DNA of 64,000 nucleotides, from positions 141,902 to 205,901 of the forward strand of contig JAIQFS010000006.1 in the NCBI GenBank assembly GCA_020073145.1, given 5' to 3'. Made by a program: the position numbers and the translations under genes. The notes below the pieces were generated by a model that ran no database searches, was not told the origin of the DNA, and was given only the letters and a program-made list of their open reading frames with translations. The DNA is from Terriglobia bacterium. GTDB lineage: Bacteria; Acidobacteriota; Terriglobia; Bryobacterales; Bryobacteraceae. Within the stretch, counting starts at the first letter, position 1, and every line of letters begins with the position of its first letter. Positions 16,898 to 24,508 of the stretch are shown piece by piece.

Positions 16898-18859
16898 ATG
16901 CTGCAGAAGTTAGTGGCGGTAGGAGCAATTCTGACGACGGGTTGGGTCGGTGCTCGCGCCGAGGATAATGCAGCCAGGCTCTATTCCGTCATTCGCGCCA
17001 ATGATCTCACCGGGCTCAAAATGCTCCTCGATCAAGGCATCGGTCCGAATACCCCCGATAGCCGGCAAATCACGCCCTTGATGGTCGCCGCCGAGATCGG
17101 GTCGGTGGACGCCATGAGCCTGCTGATTGCGCGCGGCGCCGATGTCAACGCCCAGAACGCTTCCGGCTCCACCGCGCTCATGTGGTCGGTCACCGATGCC
17201 CGGAAGATTCGGCTGCTGCTCGATCACGACGCCGACGTCAACCGGGCCGCTCGCAGTGGGCGCACGGCCCTGATCTTGGCGGCGTATACCAATCCCTCCT
17301 CGGAAGTGGTGCGGCTCCTGCTCGCAAGAGGCGCGGACGCCAAGGCCATGGATAAGCGGCAGGAAACCGCGGTGAATGCCGCCGCCTTTGGCAACGACAC
17401 CGCGGCCCTTCGCCTGTTGGTGGCCGCTGGCGGCGATGTCAACCAGGCCGAAACCTTCATCGGCTGGACTCCGCTCATGAACGCCGCCGGTAACGGCAAC
17501 TTGGAAGCCGTGCGCTTTCTGTTGTCCAAGGGCGCCAAGGTCAATGCCGTTTCCATGCGCGAACATTTGCCGCAGGTGAAGAATGGAACCGTGGCGTTTG
17601 GAGGCTTCACCCCGTTGCTCACCGCCGCGGCCTTCGCGCCGCCGGAGCTCGTCAAGACCCTCCTGGACGCCGGCGCTGAAGTCAATGTGGCGGATATTCG
17701 CGGCTTCACGCCCTTGATGCTGGCCATCGGCACCGACCGCCAGAACCCCGAGAACGTGCGCCTGCTGCTGTCCCACGGCGCCGACACCCACGCTCAGAAT
17801 CTGGATGACGAGACGGCCCTGGATTGGGCCCGCAAGATCGGCACGTCCCGCACCATCGAAGCGCTCGGCGGCAGTTCCAAGCCGCTGGTGCGAACCATTT
17901 CCGCCGCGGACACACCCGCCCTCCGGACGGCGGTGGAACGCAGCGTCGGTCTCCTCGAGAAGACCACCGCGCAATTCTTCCAAAAGAGCGCCTGCTTCGC
18001 CTGTCACGAGCAGGTCGCGGCCGACATCGCGGCGACGGCCGCGCATGCCAAGGGGATCGCCGTCGACCAGAAGGCGGCAGCCGAACGGCAGCGGCAGACC
18101 GTCGGTCTGAATCCTTCCGGACCCACGTCGATGGAAGGCCCGGCCCCTCTGGGCGGCGCGGACAATGCGCTGTATGCCGCCGAGGATCTGGTCCGGACCG
18201 GCTACGCACCCAATCCACAGACCGATTTTCTCGCCGCCAACCTCGCCATGCAGCAGGCCGCCGACGGCAGCTGGCGCTTGGGCGGCTACTCGCGCAGTCC
18301 GATGCAGGACAGCAATTTCTCCCGGACCGCCATGGCGCTTCGTGCCTTGAAGGCCTACGGCACGCCCGGCCGCGACGCCGAAATGAAGGCGCGCATTGAG
18401 CGCGCCAAACAGTGGCTCCTGCACGCTGAGCCCGTCATCCTCGAAGACTGCGATATGGCCCTCCTCGGAGTGTCTACCGCCGGTGCCGGCCGCGCCGAGC
18501 TGCAGAAGCTGGCCGAACCCATCCTCGCGCGCCAGCAGCCCGATGGCGGATGGGCCCAGCGGGATGCCTTCCCCAGCGATGCCTACGCCACCGGCATGAC
18601 CCTCACCGCGTTGGCCGATGCCGGCATCCTGCAGCCCAGCCAGGAAGCCTATCGCAAAGGCGTCCGCTTCCTGCTCTCCACGCAGGCCGTCGATGGCTCC
18701 TGGCACGTCGTCAGCCGCGCCACCAAGTTCCAGCCGTATTTCGATAGCGGCTTCCCCTACGATCACGACCAGTGGATCTCCACCATGGCCACCGCCTGGT
18801 CGGTGAATGCGCTCGCCCTTGCCATCGACGCGCCGGCCGCGGTCGCGGGAGTCCGTTAA
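16898..18859 (+). CDS. exported ankyrin-repeat protein with CxxCH heme motif and terpene-cyclase-like toroid
   Basis: The protein has 653 residues from ATG 16898, which follows a GGGGGT ribosome binding site and gives the signal peptide MLQKLVAVGAILTTGWVGARA. Residues about 25-320 are at least eight ankyrin repeats (ITPLMVAAEIGSVDAMSLLI, GADVNAQNASGSTALMWSV, GFTPLLTAAAFAPPELVKTL). Around residue 365 is CFACH, a c-type heme attachment motif, in a short cytochrome-like helix. From about 420 to the end are alpha-alpha toroid repeats of the squalene-cyclase/prenyltransferase type (FLAANLAMQQAADGSWRLGG, ILARQQPDGGWAQRD, FLLSTQAVDGSWHV) with the QxxDGSW motif. The catalytic DxDD motif of squalene-hopene cyclases is not seen. 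It is presumably periplasmic. Confidence 0.85.
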   Translation: MLQKLVAVGAILTTGWVGARAEDNAARLYSVIRANDLTGLKMLLDQGIGPNTPDSRQITPLMVAAEIGSVDAMSLLIARGADVNAQNASGSTALMWSVTDARKIRLLLDHDADVNRAARSGRTALILAAYTNPSSEVVRLLLARGADAKAMDKRQETAVNAAAFGNDTAALRLLVAAGGDVNQAETFIGWTPLMNAAGNGNLEAVRFLLSKGAKVNAVSMREHLPQVKNGTVAFGGFTPLLTAAAFAPPELVKTLLDAGAEVNVADIRGFTPLMLAIGTDRQNPENVRLLLSHGADTHAQNLDDETALDWARKIGTSRTIEALGGSSKPLVRTISAADTPALRTAVERSVGLLEKTTAQFFQKSACFACHEQVAADIAATAAHAKGIAVDQKAAAERQRQTVGLNPSGPTSMEGPAPLGGADNALYAAEDLVRTGYAPNPQTDFLAANLAMQQAADGSWRLGGYSRSPMQDSNFSRTAMALRALKAYGTPGRDAEMKARIERAKQWLLHAEPVILEDCDMALLGVSTAGAGRAELQKLAEPILARQQPDGGWAQRDAFPSDAYATGMTLTALADAGILQPSQEAYRKGVRFLLSTQAVDGSWHVVSRATKFQPYFDSGFPYDHDQWISTMATAWSVNALALAIDAPAAVAGVR

Positions 18860-18901
18860 CCTGTGGCATAAGGGCCCCGGGGCAGACCATCTGAGCTCCT
18901 G

Positions 18902-20197
18902 ATGCCCTCTTCGCTCTCCTCCCCGGCCACGCTTGCCGAGCGCACCGTCCGCCGCGTCAACCGGCGGCTGATGCCGTACTTGATCCTGCTCTACATCGTG
19001 GCCTACCTCGACCGCGTCAACGTCGGCTACGCCGGGTTGCAGATGACCCGCGAGCTCGGCTTTTCGAATGAAGTCTTCGGCTTCGGCGGCGGCATCTTTT
19101 TCATCGGGTACATTCTCCTCGAGATCCCCGGCGGCCTCCTGGCCGAAGTCTGGAGCGCCCGCAAATGGATGGCCCGCATCCTGCTCACTTGGGGATTCCT
19201 CGCCTCGGCCACCGGCCTGATTCAGACCGTCCATCAATTCTATTGGCTGCGTTTCTTTCTGGGCCTGGCGGAAGCCGGGTTTCTGCCGGCGTTGCTGGTT
19301 TATATCAGCCACTGGTACCGCCCCGCCGATCGCGGCAAAGCCATCGCCATGTTCATGGCCGGAATCCCCGCATCGCAGATTCTCGGCGGGCCGCTCGCCG
19401 CCATCTTCCTGAAAGTCCACTGGCTGGGCTACAGCGGCTGGCGCTGGCTCCTGCTGTTCGAGGGAGTCCCCGCCTTGATCCTCGGAGTCGTGACCCTGTT
19501 CTTCCTCACCGAGCGGCCGCAGAACGCTCGCTGGCTGCGGCCCGATGAGCGCGATTGGCTGGTGGGGGAGCTGGATCGCGAACGCGCCGCCCGCCCCTCC
19601 CACGCCTCCCCCTGGAAGGCGCTCGCGAATCCCCGCGTGCTGCTGCTGTCCGCGACCCTGTTCTTCGGCCTCACCGCCACTTACGGCATCAGTCTGTGGA
19701 TGCCCAAAATCGTGGAAAAGCTGTCGGCCTTCGGAGTGTCACGAGTCAGCCTCATCGCCGCCGTCCCGTACCTGGTTGCTTTGCCCGTCATGCTGGCCAC
19801 CGGCTGGCATTCGGACCGCACTGGCGAGCGGCGCTGGCATGCCGCCGTCCCGCGCATGGTAGCCGGCCTCGCTCTCGCTTTCTGCATCGTTTCGAGCCAA
19901 CACGTGTGGATCAGCGTGGCCGCGCTTTCCGTCGCCGCCGCCGGTTTCTATAGCTCCCACGCCGGGTTCTGGCCCATTCCCAATATGTTTCTGGGCCGCG
20001 CCGCGGCCGCGGCCAGCATCGGACTCATCAACTCCTTCGGAAACCTGGGCGGCTTCGTCGGGCCTTACATCATCGGGTACCTCACCGACAAGACCGGCGG
20101 TTTCGGCGCCAGCCTCCTGTTTCTTGCCGCCTGTTCCGTGGCATCGGGCCTGCTGATTCTCTCCGTGAGATTTGCGCCGGACGGCCGCGGAGAGTAG
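18902..20197 (+). CDS. MFS transporter of the anion:cation symporter type
   Basis: The protein has 431 residues and about 12 membrane helices. The N-terminus has LMPYLILLYIVAYLDRVNVG, the signature of the ACS family (organic anions, e.g. hexuronates, phthalate, 4-hydroxyphenylacetate, tartrate). Other family features are GFGGGIFFIGYILLEIPGG, GLAEAGFLPALLVYISHWY and PLAAIFLKVHWLGYSGWRWL. It is followed by a secreted hypothetical protein and a MetE/UROD-like enzyme on the same strand, which may use the imported compound; that link is inference. Confidence 0.9.
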   Translation: MPSSLSSPATLAERTVRRVNRRLMPYLILLYIVAYLDRVNVGYAGLQMTRELGFSNEVFGFGGGIFFIGYILLEIPGGLLAEVWSARKWMARILLTWGFLASATGLIQTVHQFYWLRFFLGLAEAGFLPALLVYISHWYRPADRGKAIAMFMAGIPASQILGGPLAAIFLKVHWLGYSGWRWLLLFEGVPALILGVVTLFFLTERPQNARWLRPDERDWLVGELDRERAARPSHASPWKALANPRVLLLSATLFFGLTATYGISLWMPKIVEKLSAFGVSRVSLIAAVPYLVALPVMLATGWHSDRTGERRWHAAVPRMVAGLALAFCIVSSQHVWISVAALSVAAAGFYSSHAGFWPIPNMFLGRAAAAASIGLINSFGNLGGFVGPYIIGYLTDKTGGFGASLLFLAACSVASGLLILSVRFAPDGRGE

Positions 20198-20224
20198 TAT
20201 GTCTGAGGATTGAGGAGACGCGTT

Positions 20225-20992
20225 ATGAGAATCCAGTTCTGGAGTAGGGCTGCAGTGGCGACGGCCGCGTTGGCGATGCTCTATCTCGCGCTGCCATCGG
20301 CCGCGCAGGAAGACCGCCCGTATGAGCCGCCCAAAGGGCCGGCGCCGCGCTTGTGGAACGGCAAGCCGGACTTTCGCGGTGTCTGGCAAACCCCGCGCAT
20401 GGCCGACATCACCAAAGACGAGCGCTGCTGCAAGGGCGTCAAGGATCTTCCGTTCACGCCCTGGGGCAAACAGCGTTGGGAGAGTTACGACGCAGCCAAG
20501 GGCGACTATGCCGGCAGCTGCCTCCCGTTCGGCTTGCTCCGTTCCGTCGGCGGGCCGCACCCCGTCCAGATCATGCAGGACGACCGGTTCATCACGATGC
20601 TCTGGGAGCAGAATACCTGGTTTCATGTCACCCCCATCGACGGCCGCCCGCATCCCAAGGACCCCGATGCCACCTGGTTCGGGAACTCGGTAGGACATTG
20701 GGAAGGCGACACCCTCGTGATCGATACCATTGCCTTCAACGGAAAAACCCGAATCGACACCATCGGCCATCCCCACAGCGATCAGCTCCACACCATCGAG
20801 CGTTTCAAGCGCCGCGACCTGGGCCACATCGACTACGTGCTCACCATCGACGACCCCAAGACCTTTACCCGGCCCTTCGATAGCGTGCGCGTCTGGACCC
20901 TGCGGCCGGACTGGCAGATCATGGAGTACTCCTGCGAAGAGAACAACAAGGACCTCACCGAAGGCCACATCAAACCGGGAGTCAACCCCTAA
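20225..20992 (+). CDS. exported hypothetical protein, acidobacterial type
   Basis: The protein has 255 residues with a signal peptide ending LALPSAAQ. The mature part begins PKGPAPRLWNGKPDFRGVWQ, a motif common in exported acidobacterial proteins of unknown function, and contains HWEGDTLVIDTIAFNGKT. An AGGAG sits 9 bp before the ATG at 20225. Its stop overlaps the start of the next gene by one base (TAATG). I can name no reaction for it. Confidence 0.8.
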   Translation: MRIQFWSRAAVATAALAMLYLALPSAAQEDRPYEPPKGPAPRLWNGKPDFRGVWQTPRMADITKDERCCKGVKDLPFTPWGKQRWESYDAAKGDYAGSCLPFGLLRSVGGPHPVQIMQDDRFITMLWEQNTWFHVTPIDGRPHPKDPDATWFGNSVGHWEGDTLVIDTIAFNGKTRIDTIGHPHSDQLHTIERFKRRDLGHIDYVLTIDDPKTFTRPFDSVRVWTLRPDWQIMEYSCEENNKDLTEGHIKPGVNP

Positions 20993-22173
20993 TGAAGCGC
21001 AGCACGAATCGCATCCTCACCACCCATGCCGGCCGCCTGGACGGCCCGCGCGAACTCACGGAGATGACCCGCGGCATTATCGCGGGACACGCGCTCGACT
21101 TCAGCAAGCTGATGCCCCTGGTGCGGGCCGGTATCGTCGACGTGGCGCGGCGGCAGGCCGCGGCGGGCATCGACATCATCAGCGACGGCGAGCTGGGCAA
21201 AATCGGGTTTGGCGGAACCACATATTACGGAAGGCGCTTGAGTGGCTTGGCCACCCGCAAGCTGAAGCCCGGCGAAGCGCCCTTCATGGCGCTCCAGACC
21301 AACGAGCGCATCGAGTTCGCCGAGTTCTACAGCGACTTGCAGTTCATGCCCGCGCCTCCCGAACGCGCCATCTGCAATGGACCGGTGCAATACATCGGGC
21401 ATGAGGAGGTGAAGCGCGATCTCGAATTCTTTAAGGCCGCGCTGGCCGAATCCGGCGTGAAGGCGGAAGAGACCTTCATGTGCGTCCTGGCCCCCGGTTG
21501 GCTGCATCACTTCTTCTACAACGAGCATTACAAGACCGACGACGAATACTTATTCGCTCTCGCCGACGCCATTAAGCATGAGTACAAGGCCATCGTCGAT
21601 GCCGGCTTCGTCCTCCAGATCGACGACCCGGCTTTGCCCGACACCTACGACATGATTGTGCCGCTGCCCTCCATTGAGGAGTACCGGAAGATCGCCGCCG
21701 TCACCATTGAGGCCCTGAACCACGCGCTCACCGGCCTGCCCGAAGACCGCGTGCGCTACCACATCTGCTGGGGAAGCTGGCATGGTCCGCACACCCACGA
21801 CCTGCCGCTGAAGCACGTAGTGGACCTGATGCTCAAGGTGAAGGCTGGCGCTTATTCGGTGGAAGCGGCCAACCCGCGTCACGAGCATGAGTGGAAAATC
21901 TGGAAAGACGTGAGGCTCCCCGCCGGCAAGATTCTCATTCCCGGCGTGGTCAGCCACGCCAGCAACGTCGTCGAGCATCCGGAACTGGTGGCCGATCGCA
22001 TCGTGCGCTTCGCCGGCCTGGTCGGCCGCGAAAACATCATCGCCGGCACCGATTGCGGCATGGGCGCGCGCGTCCACCCTCAGATCGCCTGGGCCAAGTT
22101 GAAAGCCTTAAGCGAGGGCGCCGCCCTCGCCACCAAGCAGCTCTGGGGCCGCCCCCAAAGCGCGGCCGAATAA
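20992..22173 (+). CDS. MetE C-terminal / UROD-superfamily protein (cobalamin-independent methyltransferase-like)
   Basis: The protein has 393 residues. It shows the TIM-barrel pattern of the C-terminal domain of methionine synthase MetE and related epoxyalkane:CoM transferases: ILTTHAGRLDGPRELTE at the N-terminus, GIDIISDGELGK, LQIDDPALPD and HICWGSWHGPHTHD. The C-terminal IIAGTDCGMG carries a Cys corresponding to a zinc ligand. The N-terminal MetE domain is missing, so it is unlikely to be housekeeping MetE; similar stand-alone proteins are usually of unknown substrate. It forms an apparent operon with the exported protein and MFS transporter upstream. Confidence 0.82.
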   Translation: MKRSTNRILTTHAGRLDGPRELTEMTRGIIAGHALDFSKLMPLVRAGIVDVARRQAAAGIDIISDGELGKIGFGGTTYYGRRLSGLATRKLKPGEAPFMALQTNERIEFAEFYSDLQFMPAPPERAICNGPVQYIGHEEVKRDLEFFKAALAESGVKAEETFMCVLAPGWLHHFFYNEHYKTDDEYLFALADAIKHEYKAIVDAGFVLQIDDPALPDTYDMIVPLPSIEEYRKIAAVTIEALNHALTGLPEDRVRYHICWGSWHGPHTHDLPLKHVVDLMLKVKAGAYSVEAANPRHEHEWKIWKDVRLPAGKILIPGVVSHASNVVEHPELVADRIVRFAGLVGRENIIAGTDCGMGARVHPQIAWAKLKALSEGAALATKQLWGRPQSAAE

Positions 22174-22229
22174 AAAGAAGCCTCCCGGAAGTCGGGACGC
22201 ATCACCCGCTCGTCTACACTTGACCCTCA

Positions 22230-23876
22230 CTACGCCGGGGAGCGCGCCGCCCGTTCCCCCAGCACAAAGCCCTCGTAGCCTCGCGCCGCCACCTCGTCGC
22301 ACTTCTGCCGGTACGCCGGGACGCCTCCAATGTACGGCAGGAAGACCCGAGGCTTGCCCGGAATATTCGCGCCCATATACCACGAGTTCGCCAGCGGAAA
22401 CAGCGTCTGGTGTGCCGTCTCGTTGACGTGGTTCAGCCACTCGTTTTCCGCGCCCGCGCTGGCTTCGATGGTGGCAATGCCATGGTCCCGCAGGTGCGCC
22501 ACGCAATCCGCGATCCACTCCACGTGCTGCTCGATGGACAACGCCATGTTGCTCAGCACCGACGGGCTGCCTGGCCCCGTAATGGTGAACAGGTTGGGGA
22601 ACCCCGCCGCCATCAGCCCCAAATACGTGCGCGGCCCCGCCGCCCACTTCTCCTTCAATGCCTCTCCGTGCCGGCCGCGAATCTCGATGCCGTTCAGCGC
22701 CCCGGTCATCGCGTCGAACCCGGTCGCGAACACGATGCTGTCCACTTCGAACTCGCGGTCTCTGGTTCTGAGCCCGGTCCGCGTGAGCGCTTCTACCGGT
22801 GTGGCCCGCGCGTCAATCAGCGTCACGTTGTCCCGGTTGTAGGTCTCGAAGTAGCCCGTGTCGATGCACAAACGCTTGGTCGCGATCGGATAATCCTTCG
22901 GCGTCAGCATCTCGGCCACCGCCGGATTGCGCACAATCCCGCGAATCTTGTTCCGCACGAACTCCGCCGCCGTGTCGTTGGATTCTCGATTGATCACAAT
23001 ATCCGGAAACGCCGCAATCATGCCGAACCCGCCGGCCTGCCACCCCTGTTCGTACACGCGCTCCCGCTCCGCCGCCGCCACCTCCAGCGCGGAGTGCGCG
23101 GCCGGCTTGCTCTGAACCAGGAGGCCAAACGGTGTGGATTCGGCTATCGCCCGGTACTTCGGTCCATTCTCCTGCCAATCCTGTTTCACGTCCTCCGCAA
23201 TCGGTCCGTTGTGTGCCGGCACGCTGAAATTGGGTGTCCGTTGGAAGACGTATACCTGCGACGCCTGCCCCGCGATCACCGGTATCGATTGGATTCCCGA
23301 CGATCCGGTGCCGATGACGGCCACCCGCTGCCCCGTGAAATCCACGCCCTCGTGCGGCCAGTGTCCCGTGTGGTACTGCTTCCCCTGGAATATCTCCAGG
23401 CCCTCAAAATCCGGCACGCGCGCCGCCGACAGGCATCCCGTTGCCATGATGCAGAACGTTGCCGCCACCCGGTCGCCGCCATCCGTCTCGATCAACCACT
23501 GCTTTTCCGATTCGTTGAAAACCGCCACAGCGATCTTCGTGTCGAACTGGATGTCCCGCCTCAAGTCGAAGCGGTCCGCCACGTGGTTGAGATAGCGCAA
23601 GATCTCCGGCTGCGCCGCATACCGCTCCGTCCACTGCCATTCCTTCCGCAGTTCTTCGGAGAAGGTATAGGAATATTCCAGGCTCTCCACATCGCAGCGC
23701 GCCCCCGGATAGCGGTTCCAATACCAGGTGCCGCCCACGCCGCTGCCCGCTTCGTAGATGCGCGCCGAGAACCCGAGCTCGCGCAGCCGGTGCAGCATGT
23801 AGAGCCCCGCGAATCCCGCCCCCACGATCGCCGCATCCAGAGTCGCCATCGATTTTGCTGTTGTCATGAACGTCAT
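22230..23876 (-). CDS. flavin-containing Baeyer-Villiger monooxygenase
   Basis: The protein has 548 residues from ATG 23876. It has two Rossmann motifs, GAGFAG (19-24, FAD) and GTGSSG (189-194, NADPH). Between them is the type I BVMO fingerprint FxGxxxHxxxWP (FQGKQYHTGHWP, 163-174). GGTWYWNRYPGARCDVES is the typical cyclohexanone/phenylacetone monooxygenase segment. It would insert oxygen into ketones to give esters or lactones. The upstream GGGGGGCG may serve as ribosome binding site; a longer start at 24017 would run into the BlaI promoter region. It is convergent with the MetE-like gene. Confidence 0.93.
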   Translation of the reverse strand: MTFMTTAKSMATLDAAIVGAGFAGLYMLHRLRELGFSARIYEAGSGVGGTWYWNRYPGARCDVESLEYSYTFSEELRKEWQWTERYAAQPEILRYLNHVADRFDLRRDIQFDTKIAVAVFNESEKQWLIETDGGDRVAATFCIMATGCLSAARVPDFEGLEIFQGKQYHTGHWPHEGVDFTGQRVAVIGTGSSGIQSIPVIAGQASQVYVFQRTPNFSVPAHNGPIAEDVKQDWQENGPKYRAIAESTPFGLLVQSKPAAHSALEVAAAERERVYEQGWQAGGFGMIAAFPDIVINRESNDTAAEFVRNKIRGIVRNPAVAEMLTPKDYPIATKRLCIDTGYFETYNRDNVTLIDARATPVEALTRTGLRTRDREFEVDSIVFATGFDAMTGALNGIEIRGRHGEALKEKWAAGPRTYLGLMAAGFPNLFTITGPGSPSVLSNMALSIEQHVEWIADCVAHLRDHGIATIEASAGAENEWLNHVNETAHQTLFPLANSWYMGANIPGKPRVFLPYIGGVPAYRQKCDEVAARGYEGFVLGERAARSPA

Positions 23877-24057
23877 TACGCCCCCCGCGCCGATTGGATC
23901 CAACCACCATACAACAGCTCCGGGGGCCTGTCTCTTGCCCCCCTCACCTGGCTGCAGCGCCCAGCCGACACCCATGCCCGCCGGCAAACCGGCCGCTTTT
24001 CCCCGGTCCGGAACCACCGTGCCTATCGCCGCTGGAAGAGCCCGCCGAAGAATCTTC

Positions 24058-24105
24058 TTGACAAGCCTCTTCTCTGGTGCTAATTTTCTAGCATGATGCT
24101 AGAAA
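24058..24105 (+). promoter_or_regulatory. promoter and dyad operator of the BlaI-M56 operon 1
   Basis: TTGACA (24058-24063), a 17-bp spacer and TAATTT (24081-24086) form a near-consensus sigma70 promoter. A perfect inverted repeat, arms TTTCTAGCAT and ATGCTAGAAA around a single G at 24095, covers 24085-24105 and overlaps the end of the -10. Its position in front of a BlaI-family gene makes it the likely autoregulatory operator. Confidence 0.8.
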
Positions 24106-24127
24106 TTCAGCATGGGGCCCGCCGCTG

Positions 24128-24508
24128 ATGGCACTCGCGGGATGGAGCCGTCGCGAACGGCAGATCATGGAAATCCTGTACCAGCGCGGAAAAACCTCCG
24201 CTTCCGAGGTCCGCGCCGCCATGCCCGATGCGCCCAGCTATTCGGCCGTGCGCGCCATGCTGCGCGTCCTCGAGGACAAGGGCCACGTCACCCATCAGGC
24301 CGAAGGTTTGAAGTACGTGTATGTCCCCGTGGTCAACCGCGACAAGGCCAAGCGCTCCGCCATGAAGAACCTGCTCGACACGTTTTTCAGCGATTCGCCC
24401 GAACAGGCGGTCGCCGCGCTCTTGGATGTCTCGTCCCGCCGTCTCACCAGCCAGGAGTTGGATCGGATGGCCGAAATGATCGAAAAAGCGAAGAGGGAGG
24501 GTAAGTAA
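24128..24508 (+). CDS. BlaI/MecI-family transcriptional repressor 1
   Basis: The protein has 126 residues with the winged-helix N-terminus of the family (WSRRERQIMEILYQRGKTSA, SYSAVRAMLRVLEDKGHVTH) and a helical dimerisation tail (RSAMKNLLDTFFSDSPEQAV, ELDRMAEMIEKAKREGK). Such repressors bind dyads as dimers and are removed by proteolysis triggered by a BlaR1/M56 partner. The stop codon is directly followed by the ATG of an M56 protease gene. The operator overlaps the -10 upstream. No beta-lactamase gene is nearby. Confidence 0.93.
   Translation: MALAGWSRRERQIMEILYQRGKTSASEVRAAMPDAPSYSAVRAMLRVLEDKGHVTHQAEGLKYVYVPVVNRDKAKRSAMKNLLDTFFSDSPEQAVAALLDVSSRRLTSQELDRMAEMIEKAKREGK

Noticed and set aside
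16910..19603. 897-codon open frame antisense to the ankyrin and MFS genes
   Set aside because: It mirrors real genes in a GC-rich genome, has no signal or domain, and the sense strand gives convincing proteins.
22410..24083. 557-codon plus-strand frame over the monooxygenase
   Set aside because: Arg-rich translation without domains; the minus strand encodes an obvious BVMO with all fingerprints.
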